A DNA stretch of 64,000 bases from Bradyrhizobium sp. WD16 (GCF_024181725.1 NZ_CP028908.1:992001-1056000); one strand, 5' to 3'. Counted from the first letter of the stretch, positions 29,960 to 38,938 are shown. Program-made: numbers and translations. Notes: generated from the letters alone by a model not told the origin.

Positions 29960-31770
29960 CAGGCCTCCTTCTCGTCTGCTGCGGCCAAATCGAGGACGAA
30001 GGCTGCTCCGGCCTCGTGGCACTCTGCGGCGGTGAGCGAACCACCGAAATCCCGGGCGATGCCGGCCGAAATGGCAAGCCCAAGCCCGAGCCCGCCGCCC
30101 GTTTCCTTGGTCGTGAAGAACGGTTCGAACAGGTGCACCCGCGCATCCTCCGAGAGGCCATGACCGTTGTCGGCAACCGTAATCTGCACGCGATCGCCGT
30201 CACGGCGAACGGAGAAGCTGAGGCGCGGTTCTGCGACGCCGGCGAGCGCATCGAGAGCATTGGCCGTGAGATTGACCAGGATCTGCTCCAGCCGATTGGC
30301 GTCGGCCAACACGGCGACGTCGGCGGGCTCAACCGAGATCTCGGGCTTGATGCCGCCGCGGGCGAAGTGCCGGCTGAGGATCAGAAGCGCGTTTTCGATG
30401 ACGCGACCGATACGCACCGGGCGCGGATTGCCGGAGGATTTCCGGGCGAACGACTTCAATTGGCTGGTTAGCGTCCCCATGTGCGCGACCAGCTCGCCGA
30501 TCAGCGTCAGGTTGCCGGCCGCCTCCTCCATCATGCCGCGATCGAGGAATTTCACCGTATTGTCGGACAGCGTCTGCAGTGCGGCGAGCGGCTGGTTGAG
30601 TTCGTGCGCCAGTCCGGCCGAAATCTGGCCGATCACCGCCAACTTGCCGGCATGAATGAGTTCGTCCTGCGCAGCCTTCAAGGTCCTCGTGCGCTCCTCG
30701 ACCTTCAACTCGAGCTCGTCGTGAGCGCGCTGCAACGCCTCGCGCGCCTTGAGCCGCTCGCGGACGCGGGAGCGGCGCTGGTTGAGCGCCACGGTGAGGA
30801 TGGCGAGAAAGCCGCCGCCGATCGCGGCGAGCGCGGCTTGCGTCCAGGCCTTGGCCGCGACATCGCCGTACGGCGACAGCACTGTCAGCGTCCAGCCGTT
30901 GCCGCTCAAGGGCTCGGTCTGCGTGACGAAGCGGCCGGAGACGGGGAACACCGGCGCGGCCTCCTCGCGCGGCCGGTCGAGTTCGACGAGTTCGGCATGG
31001 CCGCGGCGCAGCACCTGTTCGGTGTGGAGCCCCAACGGCGGCAGCGGCCGGGCATTGTAGTGGAGCGACCGCACCAGCTCGCTGCGCACTGCATCGTCGA
31101 GCTGGCGGACAGCGGTGAATTTCCACGATGGCACGGAGGCCAGAATGACGATGCCGTTCTCGTCGGTGACGAATACCGGCGCCTCGACCGTGGTCCAGGA
31201 TTGTTCGAGCTGTTCCAGGCTGACCTTGACCACCGCGACGCCCTGGCGCTTGCCGTCGATCAGGATCGGCGAAGAGAGGTAGTAGCCGGGTTCGCCCCTG
31301 GTGGTGCCGATGCCGAAGAACCGCCCATTGCGGCCGGCGATGGCGTCGCCAAAATAGGACCGGTAGGTGAGGTCTTCGCCGAGAAAGCTGTCCGGCCGGT
31401 TCCAGTTGGAGGTGGCGACAACATGGCCGGAGGCGTCGAGCACATAGATCGTCAGGGTGCCGGCGCGCTGGTTCAACTGTTCGAGATAATGGTTGACGGC
31501 AGCGACGCGCTCCGGGCCGCCGTTCAAGAAGAGGTCGACCACGTCGCGTTCGAGCCCCAGCGTCGCCGGGAAGAAGGCGTATTTGTCGATCTCGCGTTCG
31601 AGGCTCGCCTCGTAGAGGTCGAGTCGCTGCCGGCCGCGTTCGATGAGGGCATCGATGCCGTGATCCTCGCTGTAGCGGAAGGCCGCGAAGCCGAGCACCA
31701 GCGCCAGCGCCAACACGGCAGCGGCCGGCGTCAGCCAACCGAAATGGCGCGGCAGGGGGCGAAGCAGCAT
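29959..31770 (-). CDS. DctB-like sensor histidine kinase
   Basis: A 603-residue membrane kinase. Two transmembrane helices (about residues 13-30 and near 310-330, AIGGGFLAILTVAL) bracket a large periplasmic double-PAS-like sensor domain, as in DctB. A cytoplasmic coiled coil (REALQRAHDELELKVEERTR) leads to the H-box ISAGLAHELNQPLAAL and the ATPase domain with N-box ILVNLTANALDAL, DNGHGLSEDA and GGGLGLGLAIS. ATG 31770 was preferred to an upstream TTG because it gives a short positively charged lead to the first helix. It is probably tuned to aspartate, fumarate or a related dicarboxylate, judged from its neighbours. Confidence 0.9.
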   Translation of the reverse strand: MLLRPLPRHFGWLTPAAAVLALALVLGFAAFRYSEDHGIDALIERGRQRLDLYEASLEREIDKYAFFPATLGLERDVVDLFLNGGPERVAAVNHYLEQLNQRAGTLTIYVLDASGHVVATSNWNRPDSFLGEDLTYRSYFGDAIAGRNGRFFGIGTTRGEPGYYLSSPILIDGKRQGVAVVKVSLEQLEQSWTTVEAPVFVTDENGIVILASVPSWKFTAVRQLDDAVRSELVRSLHYNARPLPPLGLHTEQVLRRGHAELVELDRPREEAAPVFPVSGRFVTQTEPLSGNGWTLTVLSPYGDVAAKAWTQAALAAIGGGFLAILTVALNQRRSRVRERLKAREALQRAHDELELKVEERTRTLKAAQDELIHAGKLAVIGQISAGLAHELNQPLAALQTLSDNTVKFLDRGMMEEAAGNLTLIGELVAHMGTLTSQLKSFARKSSGNPRPVRIGRVIENALLILSRHFARGGIKPEISVEPADVAVLADANRLEQILVNLTANALDALAGVAEPRLSFSVRRDGDRVQITVADNGHGLSEDARVHLFEPFFTTKETGGGLGLGLAISAGIARDFGGSLTAAECHEAGAAFVLDLAAADEKEA

Positions 31771-31975
31771 CGGTGCGGAGTTCTCCGGTGAAACAGGCGT
31801 TGAGGCGCCAATCCCAGAATAAAGCACACTTTCGTCTTCTCTGCCTCGCCCTGGCCAGAATGCCAAGCCGCGAGGTTCTCTCGCGCATTCATCCTGGCTG
31901 AGGGGGCCGCAGGACGGCGTGACGCTGGCCGCGGACCCCGATCGTGTCTTGCCGTCGAAAGGGGACGGAAGGGTC

Positions 31976-31998
31976 GGATGGAGCCGTCCTCTCCATCC
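31976..31998 (-). terminator. Hairpin after the symporter gene
   Basis: GGATGGAG and CTCCATCC form a perfect 8-bp stem 11 bp after the symporter stop. Only a weak C/T-rich tract follows on the minus strand, so it is a possible terminator or attenuator between the transport genes and the two-component genes. Confidence 0.4.
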
Positions 31999-32009
31999 GG
32001 AGGGCTACA

Positions 32010-33314
32010 TCAGGCCACTTGGGGGAGCACGGCCTCGGTCTCGACCTCGTCGTCCACCTCGGGCGCGCCGATGGCGTCTTCCCACTTGGCGATGACGGCG
32101 GTAGCGATCGAATTGCCGAGCACATTGGTGGCGGTACGCCCCATGTCGAGGAAGACGTCGATGCCCATGATGAGGAGCAGTCCGGCTTCCGGCAGGTTGA
32201 ACATCGGCATGACGGCGGCGATGACGACGAGACTGGAGCGCGGCACGCCAGCGATGCCCTTCGACGACACCATCAAGACGAGGAGCATGGTGATCTGTTG
32301 CCAGAAATCGAGCGGGATGCCGTAGGCCTGCGCCACAAACAGCGAGGCGAACGTGGTGTAGAGCATCGAGCCGTCGAGGTTGAACGAGTAGCCGAGCGGC
32401 AAGACGAAGCCGATGACGCGCTCGGAGATGCCGAAACCCTTCAACTGCTCCATGACGCGCGGGTAGGCCGCCTCGCTCGACGCGGTGGAGAAGCCGAGGA
32501 TCATCGGGTCGCGAATGGCCGTGATGAGTGGGAAGATCCGGCTGCGAAGCACCAGGAAGCCGAGGAAGGTCAGCGCCGCCCACAACACCAGGAGGGCGAT
32601 GTAGAAGCTGCCCATCACCTTGCCGTAGACGGTCAAGACTCCGATGCCCTGGGTGGTGACGACATTGGCGATGGCCGCGAAGACGCCTAGGGGGGCGAAG
32701 GTCATCACGTAGCCCGTGACCTTCAGCATCACCGGCACGCCGTCCTCGATCCCCTGGGCGAGCACCCGCGCTGTGGTATTGCGCAACTGGCCGAGCGCCA
32801 AGCCGAAGAATACCGAGAACACCACGATCTGGATGATCTCGTTGGTTGCCAGCGCCTCGAAAATGTTGCGCGGGAAGACGTGCGTCAGGAAGTCCTTGAG
32901 GTTCAGGGAGGACGTCTTCAGATCGACCGCCGCATTGACCGCCGGCAGGGGAATGCCGACGTTGGCGCCGGGCTGCAGCACGTTGGCGATGACGAGGCCG
33001 ATGACGAGCGACATCAGCGACGCCATGACGAACCAGGCGAGGGCGCGGACACCGATCCGACGGACCGTCCTGGCATCGCCCATGCCGGCAAGCCCGGCGA
33101 CCAGCGTGCAGAAGATCAGCGGCGCGATGATCATCTTGATCAGGCGCAGGAAGATGTCGGTCAGCATGGCGAAGTAGCTGGCGATTTCCTTCGCCTCGGC
33201 CGGTGTCGCCGCATATCTGTTGCAGACATAACCGACGCCGATGCCAAGAATCAGGGAGAGAAGGATCCAGGTCGTTTGCCGACTTTTGGTCGGGCGGGCA
33301 GGAAGAGCGTGCAT
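32010..33314 (-). CDS. Dicarboxylate/amino acid:cation (Na+ or H+) symporter
   Basis: A 434-residue inner-membrane carrier of the DAACS (GltP/DctA) family that imports glutamate, aspartate or C4-dicarboxylates. Family motifs: SSEAAYPRVMEQ (serine-rich hairpin 1), GYSFNLDGSMLYTTFASLFVAQ, SSKGIAGVPRSSLVV (hairpin 2) and MGRTATNVLGNSIATAVIAKWE (with Asn-Met-Asp-like transport residues). ATG 33314 has AAGGAA upstream. It lies 92 bp after aspA and is probably co-transcribed. The next genes are the DctB/D-like pair. Sequence alone does not separate an aspartate from a fumarate/succinate carrier. Confidence 0.93.
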   Translation of the reverse strand: MHALPARPTKSRQTTWILLSLILGIGVGYVCNRYAATPAEAKEIASYFAMLTDIFLRLIKMIIAPLIFCTLVAGLAGMGDARTVRRIGVRALAWFVMASLMSLVIGLVIANVLQPGANVGIPLPAVNAAVDLKTSSLNLKDFLTHVFPRNIFEALATNEIIQIVVFSVFFGLALGQLRNTTARVLAQGIEDGVPVMLKVTGYVMTFAPLGVFAAIANVVTTQGIGVLTVYGKVMGSFYIALLVLWAALTFLGFLVLRSRIFPLITAIRDPMILGFSTASSEAAYPRVMEQLKGFGISERVIGFVLPLGYSFNLDGSMLYTTFASLFVAQAYGIPLDFWQQITMLLVLMVSSKGIAGVPRSSLVVIAAVMPMFNLPEAGLLLIMGIDVFLDMGRTATNVLGNSIATAVIAKWEDAIGAPEVDDEVETEAVLPQVA

Positions 33315-33406
33315 GTCAATGGGTTCCTTGGGCTGATGCGTTTCTTGTCGAACCGGGTGAAATGCCGCCATCCGAGCACTCCGCGGCCGGACGGCGGCCG
33401 GAACTC

Positions 33407-34825
33407 TCAGCTGACGGCCTTCAGCGTGCGCGGCTGGGTCAGCACTTCTGGACGCAGCACGTCGGCGAGTTGTTCGGCGGTCATCAGGCCACGTTCCAGC
33501 ACCAGTGAGGCGACGCCTTTCCCGGAGCGATAGGCCTCGACCGCCACATCGGTCGCATGCTGATAGCCGATGTAGGGGTTGAGCGCGGTCGCAACCCCGA
33601 TGGACTCGCGCACGATCGCCTCGAGCCGAGCGCGGTTGGCGGTGATCCCGTCGACGCAAGCGTCGGCGAGGATGATGCAGCCCTGGCGCAGGTGGGTGAT
33701 GCTCTTGAACAGCGAGTGGGCGATGATCGGCTCGAAGGCGTTCAGCTGTAGCTGCCCGGCCTCGGCCGCCATCGTCACGGTCAAGTCGTTGCCGATCACC
33801 TCGAAGGCGATCTGGTTGACGACCTCCGGGATGACTGGATTGACCTTGCCGGGCATGATCGAGGAGCCTGCCTGGCGGGCCGGCAGGTTGATCTCGCCAA
33901 AGCCTGCGCGCGGGCCGGAGGAGAGAAGACGCAAGTCGTTGCAGACCTTCGACAGCTTCACCGCCACCCGCTTCAGCACGCCGGACAGCTGGACGAATGA
34001 GCCGCAGTCCTGTGTCGCCTCGATGAGGTTCGGCGCCGTGACGACCGGAACGCCGCTGATCTCGCTGAGGTACCGGCAGACGAGCCCGGCATAGTCCGGG
34101 TGTGCGTTGATGCCGGTGCCGATGGCGGTAGCCCCGAGGTTGATTTCGCGGATCAACAGCGCGGCCTCCTTCAGCCGGTCCTCATCCTCCTCCAGCATGA
34201 CGGCATAGGTGGAGAACTCCTGGCCAAGCGTCATCGGCACCGCGTCCTGCAGCTGGGTGCGGCCCATCTTCAGGATGTCGCGAAATTCGTCCGCCTTGCG
34301 CTGGCAGGCGGCGCGCAGGTACGCCATGGCGTCGACCAGCCGGAAAATGCCGGCGTAGGTCGCCACCTTCAACGCCGTCGGATAGACGTCGTTGGTGGAT
34401 TGGCTCATGTTGACATGTTCGTTCGGGTGTAGCCGGGCATAGTCACCGCGTTTGGCGCCCAGGAGTTCCAGCGCCCGGTTGGCGATCACCTCGTTGGCAT
34501 TCATGTTGGTCGATGTGCCGGCGCCGCCCTGGATGACGTCGACGACGAACTGGTCGTTGAATTTGCCGGCCTTCACCTCGCGGCAGGCAGCAATGATCGC
34601 TCCGGCCAGATCCTGCGGCAGCAGGCCGAGTTCCTCGTTCGCCCGCGCCGCCGCCAGCTTGATGTCGGCGAGCGCGCGGATGAGATCGGGATAGTGCGAG
34701 ATCGCCGTTCCGGTGACCGGGAAGTTCTCAACCGCCCTAAGCGTGTGCACGCCGTAATAGGCGTGTGCTGGGACATCTTTGTCGCCAAGAAGGTCGTGCT
34801 CGACGCGAGGATTTTCCAAAGTCAT
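33407..34825 (-). CDS. aspA: Aspartate ammonia-lyase
   Basis: Converts L-aspartate to fumarate plus ammonia. The 472-residue product starts at ATG 34825 (GGGAGAG upstream) and shows the fumarase/aspartase superfamily blocks: GGAGTSTNMNANEVIANRA, NMSQSTNDVYPTALK, the catalytic-loop signature GSSIMPGKVNPVIPE, and NAFEPIIAHSLF. The length and the TSTNMN block favour aspartase over class II fumarase. A consensus sigma-54 promoter lies 52-66 bp upstream. It sits next to a divergent asparaginase, so asparagine can be taken to aspartate and then fumarate. Confidence 0.95.
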   Translation of the reverse strand: MTLENPRVEHDLLGDKDVPAHAYYGVHTLRAVENFPVTGTAISHYPDLIRALADIKLAAARANEELGLLPQDLAGAIIAACREVKAGKFNDQFVVDVIQGGAGTSTNMNANEVIANRALELLGAKRGDYARLHPNEHVNMSQSTNDVYPTALKVATYAGIFRLVDAMAYLRAACQRKADEFRDILKMGRTQLQDAVPMTLGQEFSTYAVMLEEDEDRLKEAALLIREINLGATAIGTGINAHPDYAGLVCRYLSEISGVPVVTAPNLIEATQDCGSFVQLSGVLKRVAVKLSKVCNDLRLLSSGPRAGFGEINLPARQAGSSIMPGKVNPVIPEVVNQIAFEVIGNDLTVTMAAEAGQLQLNAFEPIIAHSLFKSITHLRQGCIILADACVDGITANRARLEAIVRESIGVATALNPYIGYQHATDVAVEAYRSGKGVASLVLERGLMTAEQLADVLRPEVLTQPRTLKAVS

Positions 34826-34876
34826 GTGTCTCTCCCTGGTGCGACCCGGTCTCGGGCGGGCGTCGGAGAGTTCATC

Positions 34877-34891
34877 GCAAGCGGCGTGCCA
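34877..34891 (-). promoter_or_regulatory. Sigma-54 (-24/-12) promoter of aspA
   Basis: On the minus strand TGGCACGCCGCTTGC, an exact match to the TGGCAC-N5-TTGC consensus. A start about 12 bp downstream would leave a 40-nt leader containing the aspA ribosome binding site. Confidence 0.75.
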
Positions 34892-34990
34892 ATCGCGAGC
34901 CGTGCGGGCGCGAGCTAGCACGTTGAAAAGATTGAAAGGATTGTGGTGCGACTGGGAGAAGCCTCCGGATTTCCGAATGATCGGGAACGG

Positions 34991-35006
34991 GGGCGCGCAG
35001 ATTGCC
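34991..35006 (+). promoter_or_regulatory. Weaker sigma-54-like site facing the asparaginase gene
   Basis: GGGCGCGCAGATTGCC keeps the invariant GG and GC with correct 10-bp spacing and the TTGC element, but differs from TGGCAC in two positions. It lies 285 bp before the asparaginase start, so this is a tentative call. Confidence 0.25.
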
Positions 35007-35289
35007 GCTCAGACGAGGCTCGCGCCGATGCGTCGAAGGCCTCGCGACTTCAGGTAACTTTCTGCAAACAAATGCAATCTTTTGGCGACCGAGGCGACAT
35101 TCGGATTGCCGAACGGCCCGCTCTCAATAATTCGGTCGAGCGAATGCGCCGGATCCGCAAGATCCCGGAAAACCGGGCGAAGTGATCGCGACTGGGTTGG
35201 ACAGGTGGGTCATTTCATGGCCAATGCTTCTACCCGCAGCGGCTGCCATTTCCGGCACGCAAGAAGCTCCAACAGGACGAAACACGCCC

Positions 35290-36372
35290 ATGAGCGCTCT
35301 TCATACCAAACTTGCCTTGATTGCTGCCTTGACGCTTTCCCTTGCCGCCGTCACGCCGGCGCCGGCGCAGGATCCGGGACATCTGCCCAACGTCGTGATT
35401 CTGGCAACCGGGGGCACCATCGCCGGTAGCGGCGCAAGCAGCACCACAACTATCGGCTACACCGCCGCCACGGTCGGCGTGGATGCCCTTATTGACGCCG
35501 TTCCGGAGATCAAGAAGGTCGCCAACGTCAAGGGCGAGCAGATCTTCCAGATCGCCAGCGAGAGCATGACCAACGACCACTGGCTGAAGCTCGCCAAGCG
35601 CGTCAATGCGTTGCTCGCCCTGCCGGACGTTGACGGCATCGTCATCACCCACGGCACCGATACGCTTGAGGAAACCGCCTATTTCCTCGACCTGACGGTG
35701 AAGAGCAACAAGCCCGTTGTTCTGGTCGGCGCCATGCGCCCGTCGACCGCCATTTCCGCTGACGGCCCGATCAACATCTACAACGCCGTCCTGCTCGCGG
35801 GTTCCAAGGAGGCCGTAGGCAGGGGCGTCATGATCGCCATGAACGATGCCATCAACGCCGCCCGCGACGTCACCAAGACCAACACTTCGCTCACCGATAC
35901 GTTCCGCACGCCCGAACTCGGCGTCTTGGGCTACATGCAGGACAATGCGCCACACTTCTACCGCCAGTCGCTGCGCAAGCACACGACCGAGTCCGAGTTC
36001 GACGTCTCCAATCTCGACAAGCTGCCGGACGTCGACATCGTCTACGGCTACGCCAACATCAATCCGATCGCGCTCGACGCCTTCGTGGCGCATGGCGACA
36101 AAGGCATCGTCTATGCTGGCGTCGGCGACGGCAGCCTCGGTGCCGGCATCAAGCCGAATCTGATCGACGCCCGCAAGAAGGGCGTCATCGTGGTGCGCTC
36201 GTCGCGCGTCGGCAACGGCATCGTCGCGCGCAACGGCGAGGCGAACGACGACGAGCTCGATTTCGTCGTCTCCGATACGCTCAATCCGCAGAAGGCGCGC
36301 ATTCTCCTGATGTTGGCGCTGACCAACACGACGAACACCAAGGCGATCCAGAAGATGTTCTACACCTACTGA
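35290..36372 (+). CDS. ansB: Periplasmic (type II) L-asparaginase
   Basis: Hydrolyses L-asparagine to aspartate and ammonia. The 360-residue product begins MSALHTKLALIAALTLSLAA, a signal peptide ending PAPAQ. Active-site motifs: VVILATGGTIAGSG with the nucleophilic Thr, and DGIVITHGTDTLEETAYFL with the Thr-Asp pair. The next blocks, PVVLVGAMRPSTAISADGPIN and GVMIAMNDAINAARDVTKTNT, are standard. The length and export signal indicate the high-affinity type II enzyme. It is divergent from aspA, and its product feeds the adjacent symporter and aspartase. Confidence 0.95.
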   Translation: MSALHTKLALIAALTLSLAAVTPAPAQDPGHLPNVVILATGGTIAGSGASSTTTIGYTAATVGVDALIDAVPEIKKVANVKGEQIFQIASESMTNDHWLKLAKRVNALLALPDVDGIVITHGTDTLEETAYFLDLTVKSNKPVVLVGAMRPSTAISADGPINIYNAVLLAGSKEAVGRGVMIAMNDAINAARDVTKTNTSLTDTFRTPELGVLGYMQDNAPHFYRQSLRKHTTESEFDVSNLDKLPDVDIVYGYANINPIALDAFVAHGDKGIVYAGVGDGSLGAGIKPNLIDARKKGVIVVRSSRVGNGIVARNGEANDDELDFVVSDTLNPQKARILLMLALTNTTNTKAIQKMFYTY

Positions 36373-36584
36373 GCCGGACTGCGGCTTCTCCGACCAGTCG
36401 GCGCGAACGGCCGGGCAGCGCCGGCCGCCTCGCTCCCGATGACCTCTCTTCCCCGCCAATTCGGAGAATTCCGCCTGTCCACATTTTTGCGGAGCCGGAT
36501 TGAACAACGGGAAATCCGGCCAAGAGTGGCGCTGCCGATGAGGCTGCCCACTCCAATTCAGCAACGTGCCGCCCCCCTGAGCTA

Positions 36585-36720
36585 CTGCCGAAGCGACGCA
36601 AATTCAGCCGGGAGTTCAAGAGCGAGGCGGTCAAGCTGGCCAGGAAGCGCCGGGGATCGGTCGCGCAAGCATCAAGACCGGCGATCAGGCTGGGGAATTC
36701 CAGAAGATGGCGATTTGAGA
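36585..36720 (+). pseudogene. IS3-type transposase OrfA remnant
   Basis: Reading from 36585, the frame gives LPKRRKFSREFKSEAVKLAR then KRRGSVAQAS, which is the N-terminal helix-turn-helix start of IS3-family OrfA proteins (KRRKFSREFK-EAVKL pattern). After that the similarity fades and no complete transposase is present. No start codon, second reading frame or terminal inverted repeats are recognisable. The remnant ends about 60 bp from the 3' end of tRNA-Val. The rest of 36373-36584 holds nothing I recognise. Confidence 0.65.
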
Positions 36721-36781
36721 TCTGCCCCGAACGGCCAGGCGGCCGGTGAACGCCGAAGGCCGCGAAAAAGATGCCGGGGAA

Positions 36782-36856
<75 letters not shown>

Positions 36857-36880
36857 GAACCGTACGATAGGGTGGCGTCC

Positions 36881-36909
36881 CTATATCGGCTCGAACCGGC
36901 GCTGGCAAG
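36881..36909 (-). promoter_or_regulatory. Promoter of tRNA-Val
   Basis: On the minus strand CTTGCC (36904-36909), 17 bp, ATATAG (36881-36886). Transcription would begin about 18 bp before the mature tRNA. Confidence 0.6.
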
Positions 36910-36997
36910 ACGGGCCTGCGGTCGGTCCGGGGCCAATCTTGGGGACGACCGGGCGGGCCGTTCGGCGCGGAACGCCCCCTGCGAGCCAAATGGCGGC

Positions 36998-37357
36998 TCA
37001 GGCCGCCAGCATCTTGTTCACTTCGCTCACCAGCTCGCGCAGGTGGACGGGCTTCGACAGCACCTTGGCATTCTTGGGAGCCTCCGAATCGGAATTCAGC
37101 GCCACCGCGGCGAAGCCGGTGATGAACATGATCTTGATGTCCGGATCGAGCTCCGAGGCGCGGCGCGCCAGTTCGATCCCGTCCATCTCCGGCATCACGA
37201 TATCGGTGAGGAGCATCTCGAACGGCTCCTCCCGCAGGCGCTGGTAGGCGGACAGGCCGTTATCGAAGGAGGAGACCTGATAACCGGCGTTTTCCAGTGC
37301 CTTGACCAGGAACCGGCGCATATCGTTGTCGTCTTCGGCGAGGAGGATCTTGTGCAT
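36998..37357 (-). CDS. cpdR: Single-domain response regulator CpdR
   Basis: CpdR controls ClpXP-mediated proteolysis during the alphaproteobacterial cell cycle; the unphosphorylated form delivers substrates to ClpXP. The 119-residue protein is only a receiver: MHKILLAEDDNDMRRFLVKA, phospho-acceptor Asp52 in MLLTDIVMPEMDG, Thr in MFITGFAAVAL and Lys in VLSKPVHLREL. The sequence AEDDNDMRRFLVKALENAGY is characteristic of CpdR rather than other lone receivers. It is followed by the tRNA-Val gene on the same strand and is divergent from the N-formylglutamate amidohydrolase-family gene. Confidence 0.9.
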   Translation of the reverse strand: MHKILLAEDDNDMRRFLVKALENAGYQVSSFDNGLSAYQRLREEPFEMLLTDIVMPEMDGIELARRASELDPDIKIMFITGFAAVALNSDSEAPKNAKVLSKPVHLRELVSEVNKMLAA

Positions 37358-37556
37358 AGCGTCTGGTTGGCCCGGTCCGGAATCAAGAGAAATGCGGCGA
37401 CCTCATTAACCCGGACGAGGGTAAATTTGGGGTGAAGGCGAACCGCGGCGAAGCCGGAGGATTGAAAAACAATACCTCCAAACCGGAATAAAACCTGCAA
37501 CTTCGGCACCAAAATGTGCTGTCATTGCCGGCGCAGCAAGAGGGCCGCACCCCGCC

Positions 37557-38444
37557 ATGACGCGATCCGACGACGAGCCGTCGTCCCCCTTCGAGATCAT
37601 CGAACCCGCCAGCTGGCGGGCCCCGATCATCTTCAACTCGCCCCATTCCGGCGCGGCGTATCCGCGCGCCTTCCTCGACGCCTCGCGCATCGACCTCGGC
37701 ACGCTGCGCCGCTCGGAAGATTCCTTCATGGACGAGATGATCGAGGGGCTGACCTCCGAAGGCTTCGCCGTGGTGCGAGTGCACTTTCCACGCTCCTTCG
37801 TCGACGTCAACCGCGAGCCCTACGAACTCGACCCACGCATGTTCGACGGCCGGCTGCCGAGCTTCGCCAATACCCGCTCGATGCGGGTCGCCGGCGGACT
37901 TGGAACCATTCCGCGGGTGGTCGGCGACGGCCAGGAGATCTACCGCGACCGCCTCAGCGTCGAGGACGCCCTGCAACGAATCGAAAGCCTCTACAAACCC
38001 TACCACCGCGCCCTGCGCCGCCTGATCGGCTCGGTCCATGAGCGCTTCGGCGCCGTGGTGCTGGTCGACTGCCACTCCATGCCCTCGACCGGCATCTCGC
38101 GCGACGAGCCGCGGCGGCCGGACGTGGTGATCGGCGACCGTTACGGCACGAGCTGCGCGGCGCAGCTGCCGCAGACGATCGAGGAGGCGCTGACCGCGAT
38201 GGGCTATACGGTCGGCCGCAACAAGCCCTATGCCGGCGGCTTCATCACCGAGCATTACGGCAATCCCGCCAGCGGGCTGCACGCGGTGCAGATCGAACTC
38301 AACCGGGCGATCTACATGGACGAACGGCGCCGGGAACGCACCGAGCGCTTTGCCCAGATCACGGCGGATTTCGCGGCGCTGGCGCGCGCGATTGCCGCCG
38401 TGCCGCTCACCATGCTCGGGCCGTTCGAGGCCGCCGCCGAATAG
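37557..38444 (+). CDS. N-formylglutamate amidohydrolase family protein (HutG-like)
   Basis: A 295-residue member of the FGase family (zinc-dependent carboxypeptidase-like fold) that releases glutamate from N-formylglutamate in histidine degradation. Motifs: IIFNSPHSGAAYPRAFL near the N-terminus (Hx2E-like His), VVRVHFPRSFVDVNREPYEL, AVVLVDCHSMPSTG (His ligand) and YAGGFITEHYGNPASGLHAV with QIELNRAIYMDE. No other hut genes are nearby, so the native substrate may be another N-acylated amino acid. It is divergent from cpdR. Confidence 0.88.
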   Translation: MTRSDDEPSSPFEIIEPASWRAPIIFNSPHSGAAYPRAFLDASRIDLGTLRRSEDSFMDEMIEGLTSEGFAVVRVHFPRSFVDVNREPYELDPRMFDGRLPSFANTRSMRVAGGLGTIPRVVGDGQEIYRDRLSVEDALQRIESLYKPYHRALRRLIGSVHERFGAVVLVDCHSMPSTGISRDEPRRPDVVIGDRYGTSCAAQLPQTIEEALTAMGYTVGRNKPYAGGFITEHYGNPASGLHAVQIELNRAIYMDERRRERTERFAQITADFAALARAIAAVPLTMLGPFEAAAE

Positions 38445-38528
38445 CGACACGACCGACCGAAAGTCGACACCGGCACACGTAAGTCCGGCCGAGGGCAAGG
38501 AAATAGCGGCGGCGAACCAAACGGCATA

Positions 38529-38560
38529 GAAAAAGGGCCGCCTGCGAAAGCAAGCGGCCC
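38529..38560 (-). terminator. Intrinsic terminator of the candidate sRNA
   Basis: A 7-bp stem GGGCCGC/GCGGCCC with a 12-nt loop, followed on the minus strand by TTTTTC. It lies between the amidohydrolase stop and the AT-richer intergenic region, and it reads away from the sRNA body. Confidence 0.75.
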
Positions 38561-38616
38561 AAGTCTAGGGAGGAAACGCCCAAGGAGGGCAGCGATAACG
38601 CGAAGCGCTATCGCAC
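38529..38616 (-). ncRNA. Candidate small RNA with CCTCC motifs and intrinsic terminator
   Basis: The minus strand shows a complete small transcription unit. A promoter (38623-38652) is followed by a 5' hairpin GCGATAGCGC-TTC-GCGTTATCGC with one mismatch. A single-stranded segment follows with CCCTCCTTGGGC and TTTCCTCCCTAG. Last comes a terminator hairpin GGGCCGC...GCGGCCC ending in TTTTTC. The CCTCC/TCCTCCC motifs could pair with Shine-Dalgarno sequences, as in alphaproteobacterial anti-SD sRNA families, but I cannot assign an Rfam family. The length is about 88 nt. Confidence 0.6.
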
Positions 38617-38622
38617 CGCAAC

Positions 38623-38652
38623 AATATGCGGCCGCAGCGCAAAAAACGCAAG
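38623..38652 (-). promoter_or_regulatory. Promoter of the candidate sRNA
   Basis: On the minus strand CTTGCG (38647-38652), an 18-bp spacer and CATATT (38623-38628). Transcription start is expected near 38616. Confidence 0.45.
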
Positions 38653-38672
38653 GATTATTGGCGCCGTCGATT

Positions 38673-38687
38673 ATGCATTTTTTGCAT
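38673..38687. promoter_or_regulatory. Palindromic operator-like site upstream of the candidate sRNA
   Basis: ATGCATTTTTTGCAT has perfect ATGCA/TGCAT arms with a T-rich centre, about 20 bp upstream of the sRNA -35 element. It could bind a dimeric activator. Confidence 0.35.
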
Positions 38688-38938
38688 GACAGCTCTGCCG
38701 TTCATGCGCCCAGTATGATCGATATTTCCATGCAATATCAGTCACTAAGCTATGTACGCCCCTCTCTCGTTACCTGCCGAAATCACCCAAAAGCCACCCA
38801 AAAAATGAATCAATAGTACTGTCTGATCGATCAATCGGACAAAGCTATGAACGCAGAAATCTTTCACTCCGCGCTCGCATTCGAGAAAATTCGAAACAGG
38901 AAAGCTGCTTGTTGCCGGTCGACCGGGCTTGGGCTCGC

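Noticed and set aside
35253..35268. CGGCACGCAAGAAGCT considered as a sigma-54 promoter for the asparaginase gene
   Set aside because: The -12 element lacks TTGC, and the implied start would leave the ribosome binding site outside the transcript.
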